NCBI RefSeq assembly: GCF_004352835.1
Contig: NZ_SJSB01000004.1
Span: 186,001 to 250,000, forward strand
Direction: 5' to 3'
Length of the DNA: 64,000 nt
Source: Marinomonas flavescens
GTDB lineage: Bacteria > Pseudomonadota > Gammaproteobacteria > Pseudomonadales > Marinomonadaceae
Shown: piece after piece, positions 1 to 8,065 of the stretch
How positions within the stretch are numbered: position 1 is the stretch's first letter
How the letters are laid out: the number at the start of each line of letters is the position of its first letter
Program-made: the position numbers and the translations under genes
Notes under the pieces: model-generated
What the model saw: only the letters and a program-made list of their open reading frames with translations
Told to the model about the DNA's origin: nothing
The model's database searches: none

Positions 1-130
1 GATGTTGTCAGCAGTTTCCCTGCTATATAATGTCCGTAGTAGCACAGGTGCTAGTAGAGCTAGCTCGATGAATGTTCTATTAGGATAGTAATTTCAATCA
101 GCTTCATTATGTGACTATTGATTTATTTTT

Positions 131-219
131 AGGGGTATAATGAGGGGTATTTTATTTCTCCCATATACTGCAGTCCTTGTGATTAAAGGGCTTTGGGAGT
201 ATGTGGGCGGCATGATGTA
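131..219 (+). repeat. R1: empty att-like repeat, first copy
   Basis: Two direct repeats GGGGTAT (132-138 and 144-150) are followed by TCCCAT and then TGTGGGCGGCATGATGTA, which ends at 219. The same three blocks recur with nearly the same spacing at 1,017-1,106 and 11,213-11,301. The arm-like direct repeats and the conserved end suggest the end of an integrating element, but no recombinase gene is in the window, so this role is inferred. R1 carries the full GCGGCATGATGTA target that the neighbouring group II intron uses in R2, yet it has no intron. Bases 1-130 hold no gene that I can support. Confidence 0.6.
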
Positions 220-262
220 ATAGATTTTTAACTCTATTACTGAAGCTCTAACCATTTAAACG

Positions 263-295
263 AAAGCCCGAATAGCGATATTCGGGCTTTTTTTA
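263..295 (+). terminator. Rho-independent terminator downstream of R1
   Basis: An 11-bp perfect stem (AAAGCCCGAAT at 263-273 with ATTCGGGCTTT at 280-290) with a 6-base loop is followed by a T-rich tract. The preceding 40 bases and this hairpin are closely related to 4,380-4,450, so it is part of the R-type repeat. Confidence 0.8.
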
Positions 296-315
296 TTTTC
301 TATCATCAAACTTGA

Positions 316-340
316 ATTATGTGCATATCATGCGCATAAT
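316..340 (+). promoter_or_regulatory. Imperfect palindrome upstream of parDE, likely operator
   Basis: ATTATGTGC (316-324) and GCGCATAAT (332-340) form an inverted repeat with one mismatch, ending about 27 bases before the antitoxin start. ParD-type antitoxins bind palindromes at their own promoter, so an autoregulatory operator is the natural reading. This is inference from position and symmetry. Confidence 0.45.
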
Positions 341-366
341 GTGATCAATGAATGGTTGGAGTGTTA

Positions 367-651
367 ATGATGAATATTACTTTAGGCAAAGAGTTCGAAA
401 GAAGGATCACAGAGAAAGTATCTGATGGTTTATATACTTCAGCAAGTGAAGTGATCCGTGATGGTTTGAGACTTTTATTTGAGAAAGACGCTGCTAAAAA
501 TCAGCAACTTGAAATATTACGAGAAGAAGTCGCTAAAGGATTCGAACAGCTAGCTGCTGGCGAATCGTCAAAGCACAGTGTAATGGAAATATTTGAACAA
601 GCTTCTCTATCAATCGCTAGCAAGTCAGCGAGCGATAATACCAATGCCTAG
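367..651 (+). CDS. parD: ParD-type antitoxin (ribbon-helix-helix)
   Basis: This is the antitoxin of a type II toxin-antitoxin pair: it binds the ParE toxin downstream and represses its own operon. The N-terminal half (MNITLG, then a segment reading YTSASEVIRDGLR) is the ParD/CopG ribbon-helix-helix signature; the acidic, helical C-terminal half is where family members hold the toxin. The open frame extends back to 352, but ATG at 367 or 370 follows a GGAG motif (357-360) at good distance and starts the family's usual sequence. It overlaps the toxin gene by 8 bases, as expected for a coupled pair. The module sits between two R repeats, so it is probably mobile cargo or an island stabiliser. 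Confidence 0.85.
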   Translation: MMNITLGKEFERRITEKVSDGLYTSASEVIRDGLRLLFEKDAAKNQQLEILREEVAKGFEQLAAGESSKHSVMEIFEQASLSIASKSASDNTNA

Positions 652-934
652 CTATAGGTTATCTCCTTTAGCTGAAGCCGATTTATTCAAAATAATTTCA
701 TCAACTATTGAATCTTGGGGAAGTACACAGGCAAAGGTGTATGCTCAAACTATCGATGCTGCCTTATTGAAGTTAGCTCAATACCCTGATTTTGGTAGAG
801 AAAGAAGCGATGTTTATGACGGCGCTAAAAGCTTTCCCGTAGAGAAGCATATTGTCTTTTATCAAATTAGTGAAAGTGGTATTGATGTTGCCCGTATTCT
901 TCATCAGCGTATGGATCCATCAAAACACTTCTAA
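644..934 (+). CDS. parE: ParE/RelE-superfamily toxin
   Basis: A 96-residue protein that starts MPSYRLSPLAEADL, typical of ParE toxins (the family poisons DNA gyrase), followed by the Y/F-DFGRER and IVFYQI segments of the ParE fold. The frame is open back to 593, but the family's N-terminus begins at the ATG at 644, inside the antitoxin stop region. The 8-base overlap implies translational coupling. The C-terminus (HQRMDPSKHF) is complete, so the toxin looks intact. The RelE alternative is less likely given the partner's ParD signature. Confidence 0.85.
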   Translation: MPSYRLSPLAEADLFKIISSTIESWGSTQAKVYAQTIDAALLKLAQYPDFGRERSDVYDGAKSFPVEKHIVFYQISESGIDVARILHQRMDPSKHF

Positions 935-1016
935 CCTTACTTTGGTAAGATTTTAATCACATGAAATTAAATTTTTTAATTTAAATTCAACAGGTTAAAT
1001 CCAGAAGTAAACAACT

Positions 1017-1106
1017 AGGGGTATAAGGTGGGGTATCACAACAGAATCCCATTTAACTATTACAATAAAAACAGATAGATAAGTGCTGTATGGGCGGCAT
1101 GATGTA
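1017..1106 (+). repeat. R2 left half: att-like repeat, 5' exon of the group II intron
   Basis: Second copy of the R repeat: two GGGGTAT direct repeats, TCCCAT, and GGGCGGCATGATGTA ending at 1,106. The group II intron begins at the next base. The right half of this copy resumes at 4,380, where the sequence again resembles that downstream of R1. Confidence 0.65.
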
Positions 1107-2118
1107 GTGCGACGAGAGTCGCAGAGGTAGCTAGCCTCTCTGGGCTATAACGTCAGTAGATACTAACATTGTTGGTATCTACTTCACCACCAGAAATAAC
1201 TAGTATTAATCAAAACCCGATGTTCGGGCGTTAAACCCCGAGCATCGGACTCTCTAATTGAGAGTATTATGCTTGGGCGTATATCGCCTATTGAAATTCA
1301 AGTTCGCAAAGTGAACCCGAACTTATTAAGACAACTGCAGGCTAATCAGCCGAGTTATTTTTATAAGTGTGAGCCTCGATTCTATCGATACTCATTCATT
1401 TCAAAGACATGCTGAAATTTATCCGCTATTAAATGGGATTTATTGAGGCAGGTATCATCGTGTGTTTTAAATACTCAGTCAGCTACCGATGTGCGTAAGC
1501 TGATACTTCTCATTGTCTCACCTGTTATGCAGGTAGCGAGACCTAATATTCAGCTATTAGTAGCCTAGGGATAGTGCGTCACTGGTAACGGTGGGGTGCG
1601 AAGCTTCCTGACAATGTAACCCCCATCACGGGAATACTCATCCGTGAGGGTGGGTATAGATTTCACGAGTAAGGCGTGGATGAGGTGCTAGGCTTATTGG
1701 TATGGTTAACGCAAGTGAACTGTTGATAAACACCGTCAGCCGCAAAGAGCTAAGCTTTACTATAAGGCTCTGACCAAAATGGTATGTGGTCGGTTTTACC
1801 TTTTACATCTGGGTAAACGCTGACAAATGACCACCGGTGGACAGACAGAACCTAAGCCAATAATGTGAAAGTATCGGAACTCGGTAAGCCCGTAATGCTG
1901 CCCTCTGGGCAGGTGATCCGTAAGGTGATCTGTTGGTGTTGCGGGTAAAGGAGGATGGAAAAAGCGAATGCCAATCTGTAATGGGTTGGATAGAGGTTCG
2001 AACTTTGCCTCGGCCCGAAAGGGCGCAGACTTCCATCTGGTCTTTAATCGTGTGAAAACCTGTAAAGCTTTCTATTAAATAGAAAGTAGAGTCTTCGGGC
2101 TCTATAACCAATTGAACA

Positions 2119-2152
2119 CCCACGAGGGGAAAGATTTATTTCCCCTCGTGGG
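2119..2152 (+). other. Strong hairpin at the start of intron domain IV
   Basis: A 14-bp perfect stem (2,119-2,132 with 2,139-2,152) lies just before the maturase gene. In group II introns a domain IVa hairpin near the maturase start is the high-affinity maturase binding site and an autoregulatory element; position fits, function is inferred. A flanking CACCCAC/GTGGGTG pair (to 2,177) could form a competing outer stem. Confidence 0.45.
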
Positions 2153-2204
2153 GATAAATCCGTCTTCATCTTGTGGGTGCTCTTTAATCTAGGAGGACTG
2201 CAAG

Positions 2205-3860
2205 ATGAGCAACTCATCAAATGAAGCGCCTGCGTCATCCCGCGTTGCTAATTCATGGCATGAGATTGACTGGGAAACCAGTCATCTCACAGTGAGAAAG
2301 CTACAGGTTCGGATCGCGAAGGCAGCTAAAGAAAAGCAATGGCGAAAAGTTAAACAGCTTCAACGTATGTTGGTGCATTCTTTTTCTGCCAAAGCAATCG
2401 CCATTAAACGTGTCACTGAAAACCGAGGTCGTAAGACAGCGGGGATCGACGGTGAGACTTGGGATTCCCCTAAAAGCAAATGGTCAGCGGTATCTCGTTT
2501 GCGTCAAAAAGGCTACAAACCGAAAGCGCTGCGTAGGGTATATATACCAAAATCGAACGGCGAACGCCGTCCATTAGGTATACCTACTATGCTGGATCGG
2601 GCTATGCAGGCGTTATATCTGCTAGCACTGGAACCTGTGACAGAAACGTGGGCTGACCGAAACTCGTATGGGTTTCGTCCATTGCGCTCGGCAGCAGATT
2701 CGATTGAGCAATTATTTGTCAATCTAAGCCGCAAGTCGTCCGCACAATGGGTGCTTGAAGGGGATATAAAAGGTTGTTTCGACAATATAAGCCATGACTG
2801 GTTGATCCAAAACGTCCCTCTGGACAGGCGGATCGTCAAGAAGTGGCTAAAGGCTGGCTATGTAGAGTCTGGTCAAATTCATAAAACCGAGGCTGGCACG
2901 CCACAGGGCGGAATCATTTCTCCGTTACTGGCTAACTGGGCGCTGGACGGTCTCGAACGTGTTTTGGAATCCCATTTTGGGAAGAAGAACACAAAAGCAT
3001 CGTATAAAACTAAGGTGAATTATGTGCGCTACGCAGATGATTTCATCATTACGGGAATATCCAAAGAGTTACTGCAAGAAAGAGTAAAACCTGTGGTTGA
3101 AGCCTTTATGGCGGAACGTGGGTTAACGCTTTCTAAACAGAAAACACTCGTGACCCATATCGATGTGGGATTTGACTTCCTTGGTCAGAATATCAGGAAA
3201 TACAGTGGCAAGTTTTTAAACAAGCCGTCTCGTAAAAACCTGAAAGCCGTACTGGCCAAGATAAAAGACGTATTTGTTCGTTTTAAAACGGCACCCGCTT
3301 GGTTGTTGATAGCAAAGCTCAACCCGATTATTCGTGGCTGGGCTAACTATCATCGAGGTGGCGCCGCAAAAGAAACGTTCAAATATTTAGACTACCGTAT
3401 CTGGAAAATGCTATGGCAATGGTGCAAGCGACGACACTCAAACCGTCACAAGCGGTGGGTGGTTAAGAAATACTTCAAAACCGTTGGTAAACGGAACTGG
3501 GTGTTCTTTGGTCAGTCTCCTGACAAAGGAGAAATGCACTTATTGTATGCAGCGGATACAAAAATAGTACGCCACCGAAAAATAGTGGCTGAAGCCAATC
3601 CCTATGACCCAAAAGATGAGTTGTATTTTGAGCAACGCTTGGAATATGTTCTTCGTCAATCGGAGATAGGGATGCGCAAAGCCTTTACGTTGTGGAAACG
3701 ACAACAGCGCCGTTGTCCATGTTGCAACCAACTGATTACGCCCGAAACAGGATGGAACATTCATCATGTGGTAGAGCGTCATAAGGGCGGGAGCGACAAA
3801 TTGGATAACTTGGTGTTGTTGCATCCCAATTGTCATCGTAGACTACACTCAAACGATTAA
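2205..3860 (+). CDS. ltrA: Group II intron reverse transcriptase/maturase with HNH endonuclease
   Basis: The 551-residue intron-encoded protein helps the intron RNA splice and copies it into DNA at new sites. It shows the reverse transcriptase core with YADD at about residues 276-279, a maturase X region (about 380-450) and a C-terminal HNH nuclease from about 504 with two CxxC pairs and the IHHVVERHKGG segment. An AGGAGG motif at 2,191-2,196 precedes the ATG at ideal spacing. All domains are present and the frame is uninterrupted, so the protein may be active. An 80-base piece of a closely related gene is stranded at 11,394-11,476. Confidence 0.93.
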   Translation: MSNSSNEAPASSRVANSWHEIDWETSHLTVRKLQVRIAKAAKEKQWRKVKQLQRMLVHSFSAKAIAIKRVTENRGRKTAGIDGETWDSPKSKWSAVSRLRQKGYKPKALRRVYIPKSNGERRPLGIPTMLDRAMQALYLLALEPVTETWADRNSYGFRPLRSAADSIEQLFVNLSRKSSAQWVLEGDIKGCFDNISHDWLIQNVPLDRRIVKKWLKAGYVESGQIHKTEAGTPQGGIISPLLANWALDGLERVLESHFGKKNTKASYKTKVNYVRYADDFIITGISKELLQERVKPVVEAFMAERGLTLSKQKTLVTHIDVGFDFLGQNIRKYSGKFLNKPSRKNLKAVLAKIKDVFVRFKTAPAWLLIAKLNPIIRGWANYHRGGAAKETFKYLDYRIWKMLWQWCKRRHSNRHKRWVVKKYFKTVGKRNWVFFGQSPDKGEMHLLYAADTKIVRHRKIVAEANPYDPKDELYFEQRLEYVLRQSEIGMRKAFTLWKRQQRRCPCCNQLITPETGWNIHHVVERHKGGSDKLDNLVLLHPNCHRRLHSND

Positions 3861-3877
3861 ATGATTGGAGAATAAGA

Positions 3878-4282
3878 ATGTCAAAGAATGAGCTTTTAAT
3901 TTTGATAAACGAACGCAAGTTGTCTAATGTTGATAGAATCGATAAAGGATATCGTGAACTCAAACAGTTAGGCTATATTTCACATCCTGAAACAAAGGGG
4001 ATTGAAAATATTTCTGCTATCGAAATTACAGACACTGGTATTGAATATCTAATGGAAGTGCTTGGAGTAGTATTGCCTGATGATAAGCGTACTCTTGATT
4101 TACTTAATCTCTTTCTTATCCCAAATGATCTTAAAGGTGTCACTATGATTGAGTATAAGTTCATTCAGAGGCTGGGTGCAGTTAATCTGAAAGAACTAAA
4201 CTCATCTAATGTCTTATATGAGAAGGACGATCGTAAGATATTCGAAAATATCAAGTCCTTAGAGAATAAGTTGCTGGCCTAG
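3878..4282 (+). CDS. Unrecognised 134-residue protein inside intron domain IV
   Basis: This ORF lies between the maturase stop (3,860) and domain V (4,305), so it is carried within the intron. A GGAG motif 11 bases upstream supports the ATG at 3,878. The protein is charged and soluble, without signal peptide or membrane segment; the segment reading DKGYRELKQLGYI suggests a helical, possibly winged-helix-like fold, but I do not recognise the family. Its stop codon (4,280-4,282) falls inside a perfect GCCTAGC-TT-GCTAGGC hairpin. Second ORFs in group II introns are uncommon. It could be cargo or a remnant of the original domain IV insert; function unknown. Confidence 0.6.
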   Translation: MSKNELLILINERKLSNVDRIDKGYRELKQLGYISHPETKGIENISAIEITDTGIEYLMEVLGVVLPDDKRTLDLLNLFLIPNDLKGVTMIEYKFIQRLGAVNLKELNSSNVLYEKDDRKIFENIKSLENKLLA

Positions 4283-4304
4283 CTTGCTAGGCTTATAAAG
4301 GCTT

Positions 4305-4338
4305 GAGCTGTATGCGGGGAAATTCGCACGTACAGTTC
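4305..4338 (+). ncRNA. Group II intron domain V (catalytic hairpin)
   Basis: Thirty-four bases fold as the classic domain V: GAGCTGTA pairs with TACAGTTC, a 2-base CG bulge sits on the 3' side, then TGCG/CGCA and two G-T pairs close a GAAA tetraloop. This proves that the intron 3' end lies downstream of the 134-residue ORF. Confidence 0.92.
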
Positions 4339-4379
4339 TTAGGGGAGGGAGGCTCAGTAATGGGCTTCTCTTACCCGAC

Positions 4380-4450
4380 GATTTTAAATCTATTACTTTA
4401 GCTCTAACCGTTTAAACGAAGCCTGAATAGTCATATTCAGGCTTTTTTAT
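4380..4450 (+). terminator. R2 right half with rho-independent terminator
   Basis: Immediately after the intron, the sequence GATTTTAAATCTATTACTTT and the following GCTCTAACCGTTTAAACGA parallel bases 223-262 downstream of R1. The hairpin AAGCCTGAATA (4,419-4,429) / TATTCAGGCTT (4,434-4,444) is followed by a T run. From 4,451 to 4,843 I see no gene, RNA or repeat. Confidence 0.75.
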
Positions 4451-4843
4451 TCGCTGCTTATCAATATCTAATAATACTTTTGCTATGTCTTAATTGAGGG
4501 CAAGCGAAAGCTATCTCCCAGCCGAACCTAATGCTCACTAAGATACGAAACCGGACGTTAACCTTGTCTTATCTAGCGACGAGTAATCTGATGCAAATCA
4601 ACTCTGCGTCAGATAATAGAATTGTTCTAAATTTCATCAAGAATCTGTCAAATAAAAAATTATAATTTGGTTAAAATACCAAAAGCGGACATTCGATTAA
4701 CAGTATTTTAGGTATTAAATTTTTAAGAGTCTTTGGCGCTTTGGGGCACAAAGCGACTTAAAAATTTATTTCTGAATGAGTAGTCAAGCCTATGAACCAC
4801 TATAAGTGGCACTCTTTTTAATTGCGGATAATATCGCTATTCT

Positions 4844-5509
4844 CTAGCCAAGTTCGAGTATTAAATTTCGAATCTGATCAGCTAGCTCAGGTGATTTAAT
4901 TAAAGCACCATGACAAGGCAGTAAAATTTTAGGCGGTGAAATTTCAATAAGTTGCATTACCGCGCTGGCAAAGACTTTTCGATCTTTAATACCAAAATTA
5001 GGAAATACTTTAACCATTTTTACAATGTCACATAGGGGGCCTTCAGTATGTTTTTGGCCCGAAAAGGCATCCACAACATGCCAAATATGGCCAATCTGCG
5101 CTGACTCTATAAGCCAAACCTCACCATTTTTCAAACCACTGGGTTCTTCCAAGGTAAGCCCGTCTGGTAGTGCATTGGCTAGCGATGATAATTCTTTGAA
5201 CGTTAGTCCTGTCTTGCTAGTCAAGCGTGCATGAGCACTCTCAGATGCCACCAGATGCGCTTTGGGGTAGGCTTTTGAGTATTCTATCAAACCAGCATTA
5301 TGGTAGGTATTGGGGGCGAGTAGATATTGGACTTCGCCTAATTCGATTAGGCTATCTTTAGCCTCTTCACTGAGGCCTGACACTGGACTATATAAACAAA
5401 CGCCACCTGTTCTCAGTTTAATAGCCGTGCATCTAAGGCTATTTTTGGTGGCGGTATATAATGTAGCAGAGCCATCGACTGCTTCAAACTTGGATAATTT
5501 AGCTGCCAT
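4844..5509 (-). CDS. DUF4336-like / metallo-hydrolase-fold protein
   Basis: A 221-residue soluble protein that resembles the DUF4336 family, a poorly characterised relative of the metallo-beta-lactamase fold. Segments such as YLLAPNTYHNAGL, LVASESAHARLTSKTG and ILLPCHGALI fit that fold, but the canonical HxHxDH zinc motif is not evident, so hydrolase activity is doubtful. The frame extends to 5,533, but that start lies inside the promoter repeat; the ATG at 5,509 has a GGAAG motif upstream and is preferred. It is the last minus-strand gene before the intron-bearing R2 site and is transcribed toward it. Confidence 0.6.
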   Translation of the reverse strand: MAAKLSKFEAVDGSATLYTATKNSLRCTAIKLRTGGVCLYSPVSGLSEEAKDSLIELGEVQYLLAPNTYHNAGLIEYSKAYPKAHLVASESAHARLTSKTGLTFKELSSLANALPDGLTLEEPSGLKNGEVWLIESAQIGHIWHVVDAFSGQKHTEGPLCDIVKMVKVFPNFGIKDRKVFASAVMQLIEISPPKILLPCHGALIKSPELADQIRNLILELG

Positions 5510-5527
5510 CGGTACTTCCTTTGTCGT

Positions 5528-5562
5528 GGTCAAATTATAGCGGTCAAATTATAGCGGTCAAA
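5528..5562 (-). promoter_or_regulatory. Promoter built from a 14-bp tandem repeat
   Basis: The unit GGTCAAATTATAGC occurs at 5,528-5,541 and 5,542-5,555, with a third partial copy at 5,556-5,562. On the minus strand each unit carries TTGACC and TATAAT. The -35 at 5,556-5,561 and the -10 at 5,534-5,539 are separated by 16 bases, a near-consensus sigma-70 promoter for the gene that starts at 5,509. Confidence 0.6.
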
Positions 5563-5644
5563 TAAATCTGCTCATGGTTCCGTAGTCTACCCAATATAAC
5601 GCTTAAGCATTTTTCTATTTGACCACTAGCCCTATAATTAGTGT

Positions 5645-6544
5645 TTATTTAATAACTTTTTTATACCAATCGACAATACCTTCACCAATTTCATGTGGAT
5701 GCGACTCTTGTAGATAATGCTTTCCTTCACCTAAATCTACTGCAGTAATATTTTTCCACGTTTCAGCGATATGCTCACCTAATTCTCGATTAATGATTAG
5801 TCCTGGCTCTGCATAAAATAACAACTTAGGCACATCTGAATTTTTGTGGTATTCATTATATGAATTAACAATGTCAGTGGTAAATTTTGGGACGCCATCA
5901 AACGAAATTTGACCAGGCCACATAAGCAGTGGTTTACGGCTCTTTTCTTCCAAATAAGGCGCTCGGTAATGGTCCATTTCTTCTTGAGTTAATTCTCTGC
6001 CCGCCATCATGGGTAGCATAGCCTCAATAAAGAAGTTGTTTTTAACAATCATTTCATGCCCTTCTGCAGGGTCACGAAATTTTCTAAATAATGTTTCTGT
6101 CTCTTTGGTCGTATTTTTCCAATAAGAAACTTGAGACATAGCTTCAAAAAAAACAATCCCTTTTATATTTTCTCTATGCTGATTGGCATAGTTAAAACCT
6201 AAAGCAGAACCCCAATCTTGAATGACTATAATGATATTTTTTAAGGCTAACTTTTCAATAAACGCATCTAAATAGGTAATATGGTCTTCAAATGTATAAT
6301 CTATATCGGGCTTGTCAGACTTACCCATTCCAATAAGATCAGGAACAACCACACGACCTAAGGCACTTACATGAGGAATAATGTTCCGCCATAAATAACT
6401 TGATGTAGGGTTTCCGTGTATGAGTAAAAAAGTATCTTTAGAATTTTTGTCTCCTTCATCTACATAATGCATTTTAGAATCTAATACTGCTTGAAATTTA
6501 GATTCAAAAGGAAATGCTGCTGATATTGGTTTGTTGTTTGACAT
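5645..6544 (-). CDS. Haloalkane dehalogenase, subfamily II (DhaA/LinB type)
   Basis: An alpha/beta hydrolase that, in this family, splits carbon-halogen bonds by water, giving an alcohol and halide. Key residues are visible: HGNPTSSYLWR with halide-binding N45, nucleophile D110 followed by halide-binding W111 in IQDWG, catalytic acid E134 after strand 6, and base H276 in HYLQE. This E134 placement is diagnostic for subfamily II, and 299 residues is the usual length. No signal peptide, so cytoplasmic. It is 20 bases downstream of the AlkD-like gene and probably co-transcribed with it. The substrate cannot be read from sequence. Confidence 0.88.
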   Translation of the reverse strand: MSNNKPISAAFPFESKFQAVLDSKMHYVDEGDKNSKDTFLLIHGNPTSSYLWRNIIPHVSALGRVVVPDLIGMGKSDKPDIDYTFEDHITYLDAFIEKLALKNIIIVIQDWGSALGFNYANQHRENIKGIVFFEAMSQVSYWKNTTKETETLFRKFRDPAEGHEMIVKNNFFIEAMLPMMAGRELTQEEMDHYRAPYLEEKSRKPLLMWPGQISFDGVPKFTTDIVNSYNEYHKNSDVPKLLFYAEPGLIINRELGEHIAETWKNITAVDLGEGKHYLQESHPHEIGEGIVDWYKKVIK

Positions 6545-6564
6545 ATTTATTCCTTTTTAAATGT

Positions 6565-7263
6565 TTAAATTGAATTTTTGCGATTTAAAACTCTTGCTGC
6601 TTTTCTAATTTGCTTCAGTTTTTCTCGTTTTGTTTTATCCCACTTTTCTGTACCCGCGCTATATCCGTAAGCACAAATTTTAGTTGCGTTTTTAAATAGA
6701 AATTCTTCCTGCTCTTTAGGGTATATATTTCCTATTTCTCTAAGTGTCCAACCCACTCCTTTTTCAACATAATAAGCGTGGTCAGAAATTAAAGGTGTTA
6801 CCAAATCTATAAGTACCTGAAAAGGTAAATAGTGTTTTCTATGAGCGCTGTAATAAAGTAAACCCACTATGCTTTGTCTTCTATGCCATGGGTTTTCAGA
6901 CGTATTCCATTTTTTATATGTTGGCAAAATTAGTTCTGCATGATATTCTACTAATTGAGCATATATTTTTGAAATACTATCGCTTGTTTCCCATCGATTA
7001 ATTTTGTCTTGCCATAATTTAATCGTTGGCCAAGCGGCCAGCATTTCATCTTTGTTTTTAATATGCTCCTCCAAGAAATACAAACAAAACATTTCTGCTC
7101 TATACACTTTTGTGTTAGTCCAGATATAACTCCATATCGCTAGTTGTTCATAAAAAGACATGTGTTTAAAAGAAAAACCTCTTTCAAAAGCTTTTCTTTG
7201 TAAAGGAACGGTTTCACCTGCTTTAGAAGTGATTGTTTCTATTTCTTGAAGGTAGTTTTGCAT
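6565..7263 (-). CDS. DNA alkylation repair protein (AlkD/AlkC-like HEAT glycosylase)
   Basis: A 232-residue helical protein of the AlkD superfamily, DNA glycosylases built from HEAT-like repeats that remove alkylated bases. The segments WHRRQSIVGLLYYS and YYVEKGVGWTLREIG match the conserved helices of that family, and the length is normal. It stands directly upstream of the subfamily II dehalogenase on the same strand. A repair enzyme beside a dehalogenase is sensible, since halogenated alkanes alkylate DNA; this functional link is inference. Confidence 0.82.
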   Translation of the reverse strand: MQNYLQEIETITSKAGETVPLQRKAFERGFSFKHMSFYEQLAIWSYIWTNTKVYRAEMFCLYFLEEHIKNKDEMLAAWPTIKLWQDKINRWETSDSISKIYAQLVEYHAELILPTYKKWNTSENPWHRRQSIVGLLYYSAHRKHYLPFQVLIDLVTPLISDHAYYVEKGVGWTLREIGNIYPKEQEEFLFKNATKICAYGYSAGTEKWDKTKREKLKQIRKAARVLNRKNSI

Positions 7264-7342
7264 ATTATTTAAAACTCTAATATTAATAGCTTCTTTCGCT
7301 AATATATTATTTTATAGTGGTTAGCGAATCGTTGGTTATAAA

Positions 7343-7987
7343 TTAATTGCTAGCGGTTAATGCCGAGCTAATTACTTCATTACCATGATAAAGTTCAAAT
7401 ATCTGGTTACTGACTTCGTCACGATTAATGTAATACTCTATTGATTTAGCGACATCTTCTCTGCTAATGAATAAATCATTCGTAGAAGTCGAACGCGTGG
7501 TTGTTATGAGCCCGTTGCCTTTATCATTAGTAAGGAGTCCCGGTCTAAGAATGGTGTAATTTAGGCCACTGGATAATAGGTACTGATCGGCAAAATACTT
7601 TGCCACCAAATAGGGTTTTATTTCTGATTCAAATTCGTCAGGGTCTTGTGCGCCTAAACCACTTACCATTACAAAATGTTGTATACCTTCCTTTAAAGAA
7701 TAATCAACTGCTTTTTTTGCTGCCCATAAATCTATTAGAAGTGTTTTATCGTCGCCTGTATTACCGCCAGAACCTGCACTAAATACTACTTTATCGCAGT
7801 CCTTAAAAGCGTGTTCAAAATCAGTTTCAAGATCGCCAACAACAGCCTCTACACCCATATTTTCTAACTTCTCAGCTTGTAGTTTGCTACGAACCATTGC
7901 GAGCACTGGGCGATCCTGATTGTGAAGCAACTCAACCACTATTTTACCAATCTGGCCATTAGCGCCAATAACGAGTGTTTTTTTCAT
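7343..7987 (-). CDS. NAD(P)-binding atypical SDR, YwnB/NmrA-like
   Basis: A 214-residue Rossmann-fold protein. It starts MKKTLVIGANGQIGKIVV, an atypical SDR nucleotide-binding loop (GxNGxIG), and has a SAGSGGN turn and HFVMVSGLGA strand typical of the atypical SDR-a5 group (YwnB, YhfK). These proteins are NAD(P)-dependent oxidoreductases or redox sensors of mostly unknown substrate. It lies 79 bases upstream of the AlkD-like gene on the same strand. The catalytic YxxxK pair is weak (YLVAKYF), as usual in this group. Confidence 0.78.
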   Translation of the reverse strand: MKKTLVIGANGQIGKIVVELLHNQDRPVLAMVRSKLQAEKLENMGVEAVVGDLETDFEHAFKDCDKVVFSAGSGGNTGDDKTLLIDLWAAKKAVDYSLKEGIQHFVMVSGLGAQDPDEFESEIKPYLVAKYFADQYLLSSGLNYTILRPGLLTNDKGNGLITTTRSTSTNDLFISREDVAKSIEYYINRDEVSNQIFELYHGNEVISSALTASN

Positions 7988-8065
7988 TTTTTATACCTTT
8001 AAAGCAATTTTTTAAATTGACCTGCCAAACAAAATACAAAAAAGGCAGGATCCACTCACATTAGA

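Larger units (their letters stand above)
1107..4379 (+). mobile_element. Complete group II intron inserted in R2
   Basis: The element begins GTGCGAC, the canonical group II 5' end. It contains a structured domain I-III region (1,107 to about 2,118), an intron-encoded protein, a 34-base domain V (4,305-4,338) with AGC triad, GAAA loop and 2-base bulge, and a domain VI ending CCCGAC at 4,379 with a candidate branch A at 4,373. Exon recognition is visible: the last exon bases GATGTA (1,101-1,106) pair with TACATC (1,804-1,809, loop of a short hairpin, EBS1), and exon GCGGC (1,094-1,098) pairs with GCCGC (1,739-1,743, EBS2). The left 1.1 kb holds no supported gene; it is ribozyme. The subclass (IIB, perhaps chloroplast-like) is uncertain. 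Confidence 0.88.

Noticed and set aside
593-643. Upstream start for the ParE toxin
   Set aside because: The 17 added residues lie inside the antitoxin gene and are unlike the family; the ATG at 644 fits the toxin N-terminus.
1206-1260. Possible integron attC site (GTTAAAC core-like sequence)
   Set aside because: The sequence lies inside intron domain I, no partner core is at proper distance, and no integrase gene is visible.
1803-2238. Minus-strand ORFs of 106 and 64 residues in the intron's 5' part
   Set aside because: They overlap the structured ribozyme domains and the maturase ribosome binding site, and the proteins have no recognisable features.
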